A stretch of DNA of 64,000 nucleotides, from NCBI GenBank assembly GCA_010015655.1, contig ML976672.1, positions 283,463 to 347,462 on the forward strand. The letters are read 5' to 3'. This document shows positions 48,345 through 58,664 of this stretch, in pieces (within the stretch, counting starts at the first letter, position 1; each line of letters opens with the position of its first letter). Position numbers and translations under genes: made by a program. The stretch is from Bimuria novae-zelandiae CBS 107.79. Its lineage: Eukaryota; Ascomycota; Dothideomycetes; Pleosporales; Didymosphaeriaceae. The notes below the pieces were generated by a model. That model was not told where the DNA came from, made no database searches, and saw only the letters and a program-made list of their open reading frames with translations.

Positions 48345-50770
48345 ACAGGCTAAAGTTAGCCTCGCTCAACCCTTTCCTCAGCTAAATTACTAATAACGCT
48401 TAGCCCGAAGTAATTATAATAAAAGAGAGAGAGGAGATATATAGTATAATTAATATATATAAAGAACGTTAATCCTATAAAGGTAAAAGAGTAGAATACC
48501 TAGTATAGTGAAAAAAACTACTCTTAAAGAACTTAAGAATCTCGTAAAACCCTTAACTAAGCTACTATATTAGACTATTAGAAAAAGTTTGCTAAGCTAT
48601 ATTAAAATAAAATAAAAACACTTAATAAGATCCTATCGAGATATTCCCTAAATTAGCTTTTATTAGGGCCTAAAGGAGGCTCTACAATACCTGCCTTACT
48701 AAGCTAAAAAACTTAGCTAGATAAAGGTATCTAAGATAAGGGCAAAAATAACATTATTAAAAGATAAAATTAAGTATTCGGCATAACTAAGAAATAGGCT
48801 AAAAGGAGGTGTAATTAATCCTATTTACTTAGAAAAAAAATTTAAGAAGGAATTTTAAAATAGTAACTTAAAAAACTCTTAAAACTACTAAAGATAAAAA
48901 GAGAACTAAGTAGTTCCTATAATAGTAAGGAATAACCCTTACGAAAAAAAGATCCTTAGAAGCAAACTAAAGATAAGAAAAAGAAAGAAACTAAATAAAA
49001 TAGGTATCTTTAGTTATTACAGAAATAATAAAACCCTCCTTAATAACATTTAAGTCTTCTTCTCCGCTATCTAATATGCTACTAAGGTTAACGAAGCTAT
49101 TATCCTCCTTATTTAAGCACTCCTTAATTATAATATCCTAAACCTACTAGCGTAAGCCCGAGTAGGCTTAAGTAAGCACATTAACTCTTGCGAGGATATT
49201 ATCTATTACCTAAAAACTATTTATTATATTGCTTTTATCTACTACTATATACTTACTAAAGAGCTATATAATATTAGTCTTAAAAATAGCTTCAGTATTT
49301 AAAAGAAACTTACGAAAGGGTTCTTATACTTAAATAAAATATATTAAAATTAAGAGTATAAACTTAAAGAAGGTTAAAAGTCTTTTTAACTATAATATTA
49401 ATACGCTCTAAGAGCTACATAGCTTGAAAAAGGTAATGGAACCTAAAGTAGTAGTGGTCTTACTTTTAAAGGAGGTATAGTAATTAATAATAATAACTTT
49501 ACAAGTATAAAAAAACGATTTAAAGTTAATAAATAAAGTCATTTACTTTTAACTACTTTTTAAAATCTTATTTATAAGGTAGCGTATACTAATAATTATA
49601 CTATTAGTAAACTCTTCGCGGCTAACTTTATTAACGGCAGGCTAAATCTAAGTAGGGGAAGAAGTTAGTAGAGCATACTCTAAAGTTATCTTAAATAAAT
49701 TAGACTAAAGTATACTTACTTAGTATAGTTAGTAAGCTTATAGGTATAGCACTCCTTACAGGACATCGTGTTACCTACTAGCAGCTACTAATAGACGTGT
49801 TTATAAGTAATATAATTAATATACTAGTGCGTAATTATCGCGCGTAGCAAGATTAAGCCCTCAAATCTAAGCTTATTAAGTTTGTAAGTACGCGTACCTA
49901 GGCTATTAAAGAACTAGAAAAAAAAGTAAGAAGATAAGTTAGAAGGAAAAGAAAAGTTCTGGAACTTTGCGAGCTTTAAAAAGACTAAACTTTTTAATAA
50001 GCTAGCTAAAGAGAATTACGCTAGTATTAAAAATAGTAGTTTTCTTAATTTAGTAGTTAGGTAATTATAACAGGGATAAAGCTTCTTTTATTTTAATATT
50101 AAATTAATAGCAGGCTTTTAATGCTTAAAAGTCCTTATAACGTAGGTATTACTCAGAAGGCTAGCTATTTTATTAAAATATGGAAAGGAATTAAATTATA
50201 AAGTTAAAAGAAAGTAGGCTAAAAGTGGGACGTTATAGGGCACGAAGTTAAAATAAGAAAAATATATATAAAAGAGTAAGGTTTAAAAGCTAGGCGAGAA
50301 GTAATTTTATATATATAATAATAAGCAAACGTAATAGCGCGAATACACTACTATTGTAACTACTTATAGCAAGAATATAAAATTAGACACTCGAGAATAG
50401 AACTAGTAAGAGGTTTATAATAGTAAAACGATTATAAGTAGATAATAAAATAACTGCGAAGCTATATAATAAGATAAAACGTAAAGAGTTTTCAATATCA
50501 CGAGTAAAGGGAAGGAAGGTATATAACAGGCTACGCTAAGTTATTACCTTAGATCTTTAACTATTAATTACATAAATCCTAGATATATAGGTTCGATGTC
50601 TAAAGCTTAACTTTAGACTCTTTATTAAATTTATAAGTATTCTTCTAGCACCTTTAGCTCCTTAAGCACCTAACCTTTTATAAAAGCTACTACTTAGTAT
50701 AGTAAGTTATATAGCATACCTAGTAACCTTTTTAGTACTTTCTAATTAACTTAATACTTAATAATTATTA
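48345..50770 (+). mobile_element. Inverted 3' fragment of the same gypsy family
   Basis: It starts within the integrase tail (RLKLA..., matching the - strand at about 42330) and runs through the chromodomain and the long tail, ending near 50770. It is the inverted counterpart of 39.85-42.33 kb. Shared landmarks include AAATTACTAATAA, GTAGAATACCTAGTATAGT, a CGCGAGG region and the TAAGTATTCTTCT region near 50640. The 5' part (gag, protease, reverse transcriptase) is missing. Confidence 0.7.
48430..48580 (+). pseudogene. Chromodomain remnant of gypsy integrase
   Basis: The frame contains an acidic start (EEIYSI), a KERQS block and GKRVEYLV, followed by a WKxYS-like stretch and a PLTKLL helix start. 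This matches the chromodomain pattern: acidic strand, RxxGKxEYLVKWKGY core, C-terminal helix. Core Trp codons are altered or lost, as expected from RIP. Confidence 0.7.
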
Positions 50771-50879
50771 TAGGCTATTATTATACTCCTTTACTAAGTC
50801 CTTTAAACGCTCTAGCTATAGGACGTTCTTATACAAGTTTATTTAATAACTCTTTAAACGCGGAGCCCGCCTTTGTAGA

Positions 50880-51361
50880 GGCTTAAATAAATATAGGAGA
50901 CTTGACGACGTCCTTATCGGCCAGAAGGGCGATTACAGGTCTGCCAGGCTGTTTAGAGAAGCAGAGACTTGTGTAGCTTGTGCTGAAAATGGGCGTAAGT
51001 CTCACAACTCAAGGCGCCCAAAAGCACCTCTCCAGAATACTTCCGGCAACTCTCATGGACGCCAGCGTCCTCCGCGTTCTCATCATGGCTGTACTCTCTG
51101 CCGCCTGCCTTTATATAGGCTAGAAGTTAACTCTAAGTGCTGGCAGAAGCAACCACAGCAACAATAAATAATTAAGTAAGTAGACACCTCTACAAGTTAA
51201 AGTATTAAGTAATTTTATTAAATTACTACTAAAAATGCGGCCTTTATATTAATCTACACATTAAGTTTATAAATTTTAGTATTTATGCAGAGTTGGAGTA
51301 ATTATCTAATTAGCTATTAAAATGTGGCCTGTGTGCGAGCGATGTTAACGGTGTAGGGGAT
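50880..51361 (+). mobile_element. 3' end of a TA-flanked DNA transposon (TnX copy A)
   Basis: The right end (about 51319-51359, ATGTGGCCTGTGTGCGAGCG then AGGGGA) matches the right-hand TIR of copy B (53680-53713, ATGTGGCCCATGTACGGGCG then GCGAGGGA). The transposase C-terminal frame on the + strand (50930-51150) matches that of copy B on the - strand. The left part is missing or merged with the end of the gypsy fragment. Confidence 0.65.
50930..51150 (+). pseudogene. Cys-rich transposase C-terminus, TnX copy A
   Basis: The open sequence contains GRKSHNS, NSHGRQRPPRSHHGC and CTLCRLPLY, aligned with GRKQHNF, NSYGRQRPPRTQFGC and CNLCRLPLC in copy B. It ends at a stop after the YIG tripeptide. 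It is less mutated than the adjacent gypsy DNA. The Cys pattern recalls the C-terminal zinc-binding domain of piggyBac-type transposases, but the family is uncertain. Confidence 0.6.
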
Positions 51362-51639
51362 ATGCCTCCCTACTTACAGTGTCCGTGTGATGCACATTTT
51401 GGATACTGTTGTCTATGCTTGTAACACTACCGCTGTTCAACGTCGAGGTCAACGTCCTTTTGCAATTACGATATTAGTTGATGATAATTATATGAAAACA
51501 AAGCTCTGGTGCAGTTACTTTATGGTCCATACGTTTTCACCAAGATGTGCTGTTCCTATACTGAAAGTTGTAATTGTGGAGAAATAGAAGTAGTCCACGT
51601 GTCTTTACTACGCACACGACTTTCGCCACGAAGTGGGAT
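51362..51639. other. Unmutated spacer between two TnX copies
   Basis: A short stretch with balanced composition and normal CpA/TpG, between the right end of TnX copy A and the left end of copy B. It contains overlapping short open frames (51387-51587 and 51509-51736) with no recognisable domains; the second runs into a TIR. It is possibly a fragment of original host DNA or of a third repeat. Confidence 0.35.
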
Positions 51640-51641
51640 TA

Positions 51642-53713
51642 TCCCTCGCATGGTCAAAATCGCCCGTACACGGGCCACACAGAATCAGCTAATCGGATGC
51701 ATACTCCAATTCTGTACTAATACGAAGAAATATTAGATTTATATATAAATTTATATAGGGGCTTATAATCTAATAGTAACTTAATTAAATTACTTAATAC
51801 TTAAGCTTAAAGTAGTATTTATATTTATAATTGTTTCGATCCTTTGTATATACTCCTGCCAGCACTCAGGGCATACTTCAGGCCTACATAAAGGCAGCCT
51901 ACAGAGATTACAGCCAAACTGAGTACGCGGAGGACGCTGGCGCCCATAAGAGTTGCCTAAGATAGATTGGAGGGGTCTTTGTGAGACCTTGAAGTTGTGT
52001 TGTTTACGCCCAGCTGCTGCACAAGCTATATACAAGTCTTTGCTTCTAAGTAGACCTTTATAGACTGGTAAGTAGCGTTTACGTTAGTAACAACGTCGTT
52101 AACTCGCTCGCACTTCTTCTTACTATTATAAAGTCTACTATCGCGCTTAAAAAGCTACTCTATAAAGCCATATAAGAAGTCTTTGTGGCCTAATTACTTA
52201 ACTAACTTATAAAAAGCGTATAAGGAGAGTCTATAAGCGCTATTAAGCGCTAAATCTAGTAAAAAATAAAATAGAAGTTGCTAAATACGCTACCTAACTT
52301 GCTAAACTAAGTAATAACTTTAAACCTAATTAAAGTAATCTATCCTACTTTTATAGTAATAATAGTTATTAATTATAGTAGGTATACCTAGTACCCCAAT
52401 ACGCTTATTATTAAAGGTATCTTTAAAGGTCTTTTTATTATTTTAGGCGATCTTTAAGCCTTTGCGTAGCTTTTTAATATATTAATTTATTAAGTAATAA
52501 TTCTTATTAGTTAACGCTATACTAAAATCTAACATTAGTACTTGTAATTAGTAATAGTACTTATAAAAAGAATAACTTAATTATTTTTATTATTCTAACT
52601 ACCCTAGCGCAGCCTACGCCTTTAGATTAAAAATATTTAAGTATAAGAATAGTGTTAAAAAAGTCATTTTTCTACACAACGTAGAGATAGGGCGGAAAAA
52701 GGCGTCTGCCAGCAAAGTCTCTATTAAGTATAAATGTAATAGAGACAGGCTCTAGAAGCGTTAAAGACTTACTTTTAATATTAGCGTTAATAACTTTTAG
52801 TAAGTTAATAGGTCCTTTACCTTTAGTATAAAATAATTTGTTTAAAAAAATTTATTATTTAATAAGTATAAAATTTTATAGCCCTTAAGCATAGGCTATA
52901 TTTTAATTATTACTTTTTTTAAAGCTTAGCTAGTACACCTAATAATAGTCTTATTAATATAAAGGTCTTTATTAGTAATTTAGTACTTTAAACTTTACTT
53001 ACGTATAAGCTTAAAGAGCTCCTAGATATAGCTAAAAAAAAAATAAGTTAAAACTCTACTCTACCTTAGTATAGTATAAGTACTAATTTAGCTACTGCTA
53101 GCGCGTCTTGTCTATAAACTTATTAACTTTGTACATAGGAACGCTCTGGTGGCCCTTCTGCTAGTACTCCGCCAGCGATGGCTCGCGATAGAGATCTATA
53201 TATATAATAATTACAAAGTACGTATAAAGCTCTACTAGCGACGTTGACTTCAATCCGCGATAGGTAGGCTTAGAGGATAAAGCTACTTAGAGCTTTTTAG
53301 TATACTAATTTATATAGTATATAATTTAATTTATAACGTTAGTAAAGTAAAATAAATTAAATAGAGTATTACGAGAGCCCTTATTAGTACTTTTAAGTAA
53401 ATTAGCACCTTTAAAAGTATATAAATTATTATTATTAAAAGGCTTTTAATTAAGTAGTAGATTTTATAGCAGATTAGGCAAATTATAAATTATTATTAAG
53501 TACTTTATATATAAAATAAAGTTAAGATTATTATTAAGATAAGCTATAGCTTATAGCATGTTTATATATATTAGGAATTTTAAAAAATAAAGTTTTAGCT
53601 AGAAAATAATAATTACTAATATTATAATATAGAATTAGTGTTGAATTGGCACTACGCGTTGATTGGCTGATTCCATGTGGCCCATGTACGGGCGATTTTG
53701 ACCATGCGAGGGA
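51642..53713 (-). mobile_element. TA-flanked DNA transposon TnX copy B (2072 bp)
   Basis: The inverted ends are TCCCTCGCATGGTCAAAATC and, from the right inward, the same 20 bases, continuing as GCCCGTACACGGGCCACA and GCCCGTACATGGGCCACA. They extend imperfectly for about 90 bp. TA lies at 51640-51641 and 53714-53715. The transposase frame is on the - strand, with its C-terminus at 51790-52035. The body (52.1-53.5 kb) is too mutated to classify. The Cys-rich C-terminus suggests piggyBac, but a TTAA duplication is absent. Confidence 0.75.
51790..52035 (-). pseudogene. Cys-rich transposase C-terminus, TnX copy B
   Basis: The 81-codon open end of the transposase frame contains GRKQHNFKVSQRP, then RTQFGCNLCRLPLC, then PEVCPECWQEYI. 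This gives a C-x2-C-x4-C-x4-C-x2-C arrangement, close to the zinc-binding tail of piggyBac-type transposases (RT-x-CxxC-x-x-PLC-type). The start Met is internal to the original frame. Similarity was judged by eye, and other DDE families with Cys-rich tails remain possible. Confidence 0.6.
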
Positions 53714-53715
53714 TA

Positions 53716-55457
53716 CAAAGGGTAATCTCAATAAAGTCGGCCGTCACGTGCAGCAGGGATTCCTGCAGGGGTAGCAACTTCAAAAGTCGCGCATCTTGAT
53801 TCCATCTAAAGTATAAGCAAATACACCCAAATAAGATGTTCTAATTATGCTGTAAAGTTGTTCTAGCCACCTGCGTCCTCGCAGAGCTCTGCAACGCGCA
53901 TAAAGTAGGTAGGATGAAGCTTTTCGGCCATATACTGCCTGAGTGTCTCATCACCTTGCCAGACCTCCTTTATGTACTGTTCTGCAGCCTTTTTGGCCTC
54001 CTTAGAACTTGATAGGCATTCGTAACTTGCCAAAAAACCTTCTAGACGCCCAAAACAGCGCTTAATTGGGTGTAAGTCGGGTGAATTGGGAGGCTGAGGG
54101 CCAAACTTGATTCCTAGAGCTTTAATTTCTGGCTAGTAGTACTAGAGACCTAGTAAGTATAGGCAAACATTATCTTAAATTAAATAAATAGCTACGCCTA
54201 GGTTATTATCGCGTATAGCGTAGTAATAAAGGAATAGGTATTTCTTAAGTATATTCTCTGCGTACTAAATGCCATTCATGCCCTTCCCTCCGTTGTATAC
54301 AAACTCCTCTGTTTTAAAGAACTTTTTAATAGTAAGAGGTTTCTTAATACCTGCGCGGAGAGCTCTACCCTTCTTACTAGTAGCCTTATTAGTAGCTTAG
54401 CGTTAACTATTATTATAAGCAATATTATAATTAATTTTCTATAGTTATTACTCTTTATTAGTGCTAGCGATAGTCGCGTAAGAGTGTTTAACCTTAAGAG
54501 CCTTCTTTACTATATTATTTATGTAGGAGACGCGTTGTATAAGGTCCTTATGGCTCTTATTATTATTTTAAGCCTAAATAACGTAAGGGCGTTAATAAGA
54601 GTAAGTAGTATTAGTTAAAGTAGTAGCGTAGATTATAAGACTAAATTTAGGTGGCGTTGTAGGTAGTGCGTAGACGTTACTATCTTATCTAACTAGTCTT
54701 AAAATCCTTTGCTTTCCGCCACGTATATTACTCCTGCTAATAGACTTAAAGGTCTTATTATAGCAGACGAATATAATACGTGGAAAGTGTAGGTTATATT
54801 TAGCCTTAAGCCAGGCATAGTACTATAGTCGCTAGTCCTTATTATTGCTACTAAGCGCTAGTTTTTTAGGTTATACTTTATAAGTTATTGCGTATAGGTG
54901 CTGCTTGTCGCGGTGCTCCCTAGCAATGTTATAGACTGTATTCTTACTAAGTGTGATGCTAGCTTCTGCGCAGAGGTCTCTGACAGCGTCATGCACCCGG
55001 TAGGTGCCATATACGATGATGTCATGCCGTAGTCTTGCGCTCAGCGTAGAGCCATCGCGTACCTTTACAGGTCTGCCAGGAGGAGACTGCTTGACTGTAG
55101 GTGTTGCAGCTAGCAATTCCTGCAGTGAGTCGCCCTTTGCGGCGCCTTTGACGCGTTGAAATGCCTTACCACAGGCGTGGTTAGTTATACCTAAATTAGT
55201 GGCGATTTCTAGGAAAGTGAGGTTGTATTTTGTCCTGAGAACGACGATAGCAGCTAGCTGGGCTTCTGAAAGCAATCGAGAGCTTTTTTTGGCAGGATTT
55301 GAAGCCATATTGAGTGAGAAACGTGAGGTTGAAGTGTAGGTGTTGACGCTCTACAGAGCTCTTAGAGGCTCGGAGGCTCGGAGACTCTGTTCCGCTAGTG
55401 ACGCGCTAGCTTCTTGGCAAGTCACATGACGGTCGACTTTATTGAGATTACCCTTTG
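53716..55457 (-). mobile_element. Tc1/mariner-like transposon (1742 bp)
   Basis: The inverted ends are CAAAGGGTAATCTCAATAAA on both sides, continuing as GTCGGCCGTCACGTG and GTCGACCGTCATGTG. TA flanks lie at 53714-53715 and 55458-55459. Its left TA is also the right TA of TnX copy B, so the two elements abut exactly. The right end marks the edge of the gene-bearing host segment. A transposase is on the - strand. Confidence 0.92.
53863..55308 (-). pseudogene. Tc1/mariner-type transposase, broken in the middle
   Basis: The start codon at 55306-55308 opens a 145-codon intact N-terminus: a helix-turn-helix (LLSEAQLAAIVVLR, then ITNHACGKAFQRVK) and a GRPVKVRDGSTLSARL linker, as in paired-like Tc1-type DNA-binding domains. 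The middle (about 54150-54870) is heavily mutated. The C-terminus is readable again, with PQPPNSPDLHPIK (third acidic residue at 54076-54078) and a helical tail ending at the stop 53863-53865. The whole frame is about 481 codons. The central damage between two near-intact ends is unusual. Confidence 0.85.
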
Positions 55458-55459
55458 TA

Positions 55460-55717
55460 GGTCAAACAAGTCTTTACACGATACATAAGTGGACCGCGGG
55501 TGATCAACCCGTCCCACGCAGACGCATAGCACGTCATTCGCGCTAAGAAGTTTTCCCTTCACGATGGGACAACTGAGAACCACATTGCGCAATATCATCG
55601 TCTGCGCATCTACTAGTGTATTTTAAGTGTTTCATTGCCTTCTTCTCATTCATACCACTCCCTATCCTAGAATTTCACGACCCAATTGCTCACTACGAGT
55701 TCAACACAGTAAGCACA
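55460..55717 (+). promoter_or_regulatory. Upstream region of the APS kinase gene
   Basis: 258 bp of normally composed host DNA between the Tc1-like element and the start codon, so the whole proximal promoter is bounded by a transposon. A pyrimidine-rich stretch around 55635-55675 precedes the start, as is common in filamentous fungi. I did not find a convincing binding site for a sulfur regulator. Confidence 0.4.
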
Positions 55718-56523
55718 ATGTCGACGTGAGCCCCGCCATACACCGCCATCCCTCCCAGACACATGTGCTCACACCCCACAGCAACATCACCTGGCACCCG
55801 TCGCTCTCCCGCAGTGAGCGCAACAAATACCGCAAGCAGCGCGGCTTCACCATCTGGTTCACCGGCCTCTCCGCATCGGGAAAGTCCACCATCGCAACCG
55901 CCCTCGAGCAGCACCTGCTCCACCTCGGCTTCGCGGCATACCGTCTCGACGGCGACAATGTGCGCTTCGGACTCAACAAGGACCTGGGCTTCGACGAGAA
56001 GAGCCGAAATGAGAACATCCGGCGGATAGCTGAGGTGCGTCACCCCCCTTCCACATGGCAGACGAATCACGCGCTCTGCGGCGCAAGCACGCAATTCGCC
56101 CAGCCAGCGCCTTGGACGAAAAACAAACGAAAGAGAGCTAACACAGGAGGGATTCTACAGGTCGCCAAGCTCTTCGCCGACAGCTCCAACATCGCTATCA
56201 CCTCCTTCATCTCGCCCTACAAAGCCGACCGCCAGCAAGCGCGCGAGCTGCACGCGCAGGCCGCCGCGCACCCGGACGACGAGCCGCTCGCCTTTATAGA
56301 GGTCTTTGTCGACCTACCGCTGGAGGTGGCGGAGGCGCGCGACCCCAAGGGCTTGTACAAGAAGGCGCGGGAGGGCAAGATTCCTGAGTTCACGGGCATC
56401 AGTGCACCGTATGAGGCACCGGAGAACCCGGAGATTAAGATTGAGAGTGATAAGACGAGCGTGGAGGATGCGGTTAGGCTAATTGTGGAGTATCTGGAGG
56501 GGAAGGGGTTGTTGAAGTTGTGA
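55718..56523 (+). CDS. MET14: Adenylyl-sulfate (APS) kinase, 3 exons, 207 aa
   Basis: Cytosolic enzyme that phosphorylates adenosine 5'-phosphosulfate with ATP to give PAPS, the second step of sulfate activation before reduction to sulfide. Model: exons 55718-55725, 55782-56034 and 56161-56523, introns 56 and 126 bp with GT...AG ends. The start gives MSTNITWH, the usual fungal N-terminus, from an 8-bp first exon split in codon 3. Visible motifs: P-loop [25 protein letters not shown] (APS-binding), [19 protein letters not shown] and FTGI (substrate lid). The length equals the family norm. There are no stops or RIP marks. The second intron has no stop and is a multiple of three, so an unspliced ORF of 298 codons starting at 55627 is misleading. 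The gene symbol is by homology to yeast MET14. Confidence 0.95.
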
Positions 56524-56882
56524 GTGTGGGTGGAGGAGGTGGGTGTGTATGGTAGATTTGGAACGGAAAAACATGTCAACGGGTATGTGAGCGAGATGAT
56601 ACGACTCGGATTCGACGAACGATGGTCTGCTCACTGACCGAGCGTTATGAGAGACGATTACATCAATTGCGATGTGTAGAAAGCCAGATAGGCTACCGAG
56701 CAACTAAACAAGTGACACGCGTCCAGCTGTCCTCAGTATGCCAGAGGGAAACCACTTCTTCAACACTAATCTTTAGCGAACGCGACATCAATTCCGCAAC
56801 CTATATTCCACTCATCCCTCACATCCCTGAGAACCCTCTCCACCGCCATCTGTCTCCGCACCTTCCTCCTCGCCGTCTTCAA
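56524..56882. other. Convergent intergenic region (two 3' ends)
   Basis: 359 bp between the stop codons of the APS kinase (+) and P450 (-) genes, which run tail to tail. Several antisense frames cross it, but none has gene-like features. It must hold both 3' untranslated regions. Confidence 0.55.
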
Positions 56883-58664
56883 CTACCCCAAAACATTCTT
56901 GACCCTGAATTTTACGCCCCAGTCATAATTATCGGTGAAACCGAAAAAGTATCCACGCGTGGTGGTGATGTTTTCGAGTCCAGAGTCAACGAACTCCAAA
57001 TCGAAGTTGTGGAATATCGCCGCGATTGTAAGATACATCTCGGTGTATGCAAGGCTGCGCTTCACTTAGCCACATGCTACATCTGCACGAACAACGCTTA
57101 CTTGATACCCAGACACATCCGACCGCCTTTTACGAATGTCGCAAGGTATTTGCCTAGGTTTTCACCTCGCTCGCGCGCCTCGATCCACCGCTCAGGCCTG
57201 TACCTCTCTGGCTCGGGGAAAACATCGGCATTGCTGTTCTGGAGATAGGGCGCGCAACCAATGTTGGCCTTGAAGTTTATTAGTGTAAAATAAGTACGGA
57301 GGGGAGATGCTTACACCAGCGGGAATGGTAAAGTCCTTGTACGCAAGAGGCTCGACGAGTTTTCTAGGAAACCGCGTCATGAAGATCGTCTCGCAGCGCA
57401 GTCCTTCAGCGACCACAGCGGACTTTTTGTTGGAAGTTAGCCTATGAACACACGCTGCTAGGTCTACCTATATACTTACCAAATACGGCAGATTCTCCAA
57501 GACACTACAAGGTGGACAGTCCCCTGGCGCCGGCATAACAGTCTTCAGCTCCGCTCTCAGTTTCGCCAGACAATCTGTATTCAAGAGAAGATGCGTAGTG
57601 GTATTAGTCAGAAACCGCGATGTAGTCTCCAAGCCCGCAGCAGTAATGATGAAGCCCTCATCCGTCATTCGCTCTAGAGTCCTTTCCTCCGGCGGCATGC
57701 TAGGACTGAGTAAAGCTTCGAAGATGGTTCCCGGTTTCTCCGAAACGTCCTTCTCCCCAGGCGAAGTTGTCTGTAAGACTTTCATAGCGAGGTCAGTGCA
57801 CCGTCGACGAAGCTCATTTACGCGGATGATGTTTGGGTTCAGGATCTGGAGAAGCCATTGTGGCAGACGCTTCATGATTGCCACGACGAGCGGAAAGTGG
57901 AGGGAGATTGGGGAGACGAAAGATAACGCGGCAATGGCCTGCATGTAGTCGTTTCGAAATTCGAGGTCGGACCCGTTCCCCAGGTAATCAAAGGTTTTTC
58001 CGTAAGCGTAGTGGCTGATGACATCCGACGTCAGGGCACCGTATGCGTCGACGGCTTTGATCACGGAGCTAGTTTTGTGCGCGTGTTTGAGTTTCTCGAC
58101 GAGGAGATTTACTCGCGACCAGATAAATGGTTCTAGCCTGACGACGGACTGCTTCGAGAAGAAAGGGAGGAGCGGGGAGCGGCGGAGGCGATGGTGTTCA
58201 TGGTCTAATGTGGAGATGACAGAGGTAGGGGATCCGTTCAGCCGCGCGTTTGCTGTGTCGAGATCACGGCGAGCACCTGAATGCGTGAGCCTCTAGTAAC
58301 ACCTCATTGAAGGCCCAGCGAGGAGCACTTACTCATGCTGCCGTATATATGCTCATAGAACTCCGCGTCGCGTATGGATAGCTCTTCCGGTGAAACTCTC
58401 ACAATGGGTCCTAGTTCCGTAAATAATAAGCTCTCTGGAGAGATACGGCACCGTACCGTAACGCGCGTGCATGGCTTCGATCTTCCTAAAGTATTGACCG
58501 CCCTTCATGATGTCGAAGTACGCCTCTACATACGATGTAGCACCAGCCCACCATGGACCAGGAAAGTGGGCCAACGGATGAAGGAATACGTTGTAGATGA
58601 CCCTCCAAATAGGGCACAAGAGGTAACTCGTGACGAGAGCGCCAAGAAGGATAGAGGCAAGCAT
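56883..58664 (-). CDS. Cytochrome P450 monooxygenase, 6 exons, 509 aa
   Basis: Haem-thiolate monooxygenase, likely on the endoplasmic reticulum through an N-terminal membrane anchor (residues about 2-20). Exons on the - strand: 58457-58664, 58333-58410, 57480-58276, 57315-57422, 57102-57268 and 56883-57054. The five introns of 46-57 bp all have GT...AG ends, and the joined frame is 1530 bp with stop. Motifs in order: Pro-rich hinge HPLAHFPGPWW, DHEHHRLRRSPLLPFFSK, I-helix AAGLETTSR, K-helix EGLR (ExxR), FPEPERYRPERW (PERF region) and haem loop FVKGGRMCLG with the Cys ligand. The DHExHRLRR pattern is typical of fungal trichodiene-oxygenase-like P450s, but the substrate cannot be told. No RIP damage is visible, and no terpene or polyketide synthase is nearby in the window. 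Confidence 0.93.

Noticed and set aside
51387..51736. Two overlapping small open frames
   Set aside because: They have no domains, the second runs into a transposon TIR, and neither has gene-like context.
55693..56094. Long antisense open frames over the APS kinase gene (also 55701-56018, 56217-56579)
   Set aside because: They lie opposite a GC-rich conserved coding exon and have no domain features; they are shadows.
55627..56523. A single-exon 298-codon gene for APS kinase
   Set aside because: It reads through both introns. The spliced model with the 8-bp first exon restores the usual N-terminus and the contiguous conserved core.
57598..57948. Open frame of 116 codons on the + strand
   Set aside because: It is antisense to the long third exon of the P450 gene.
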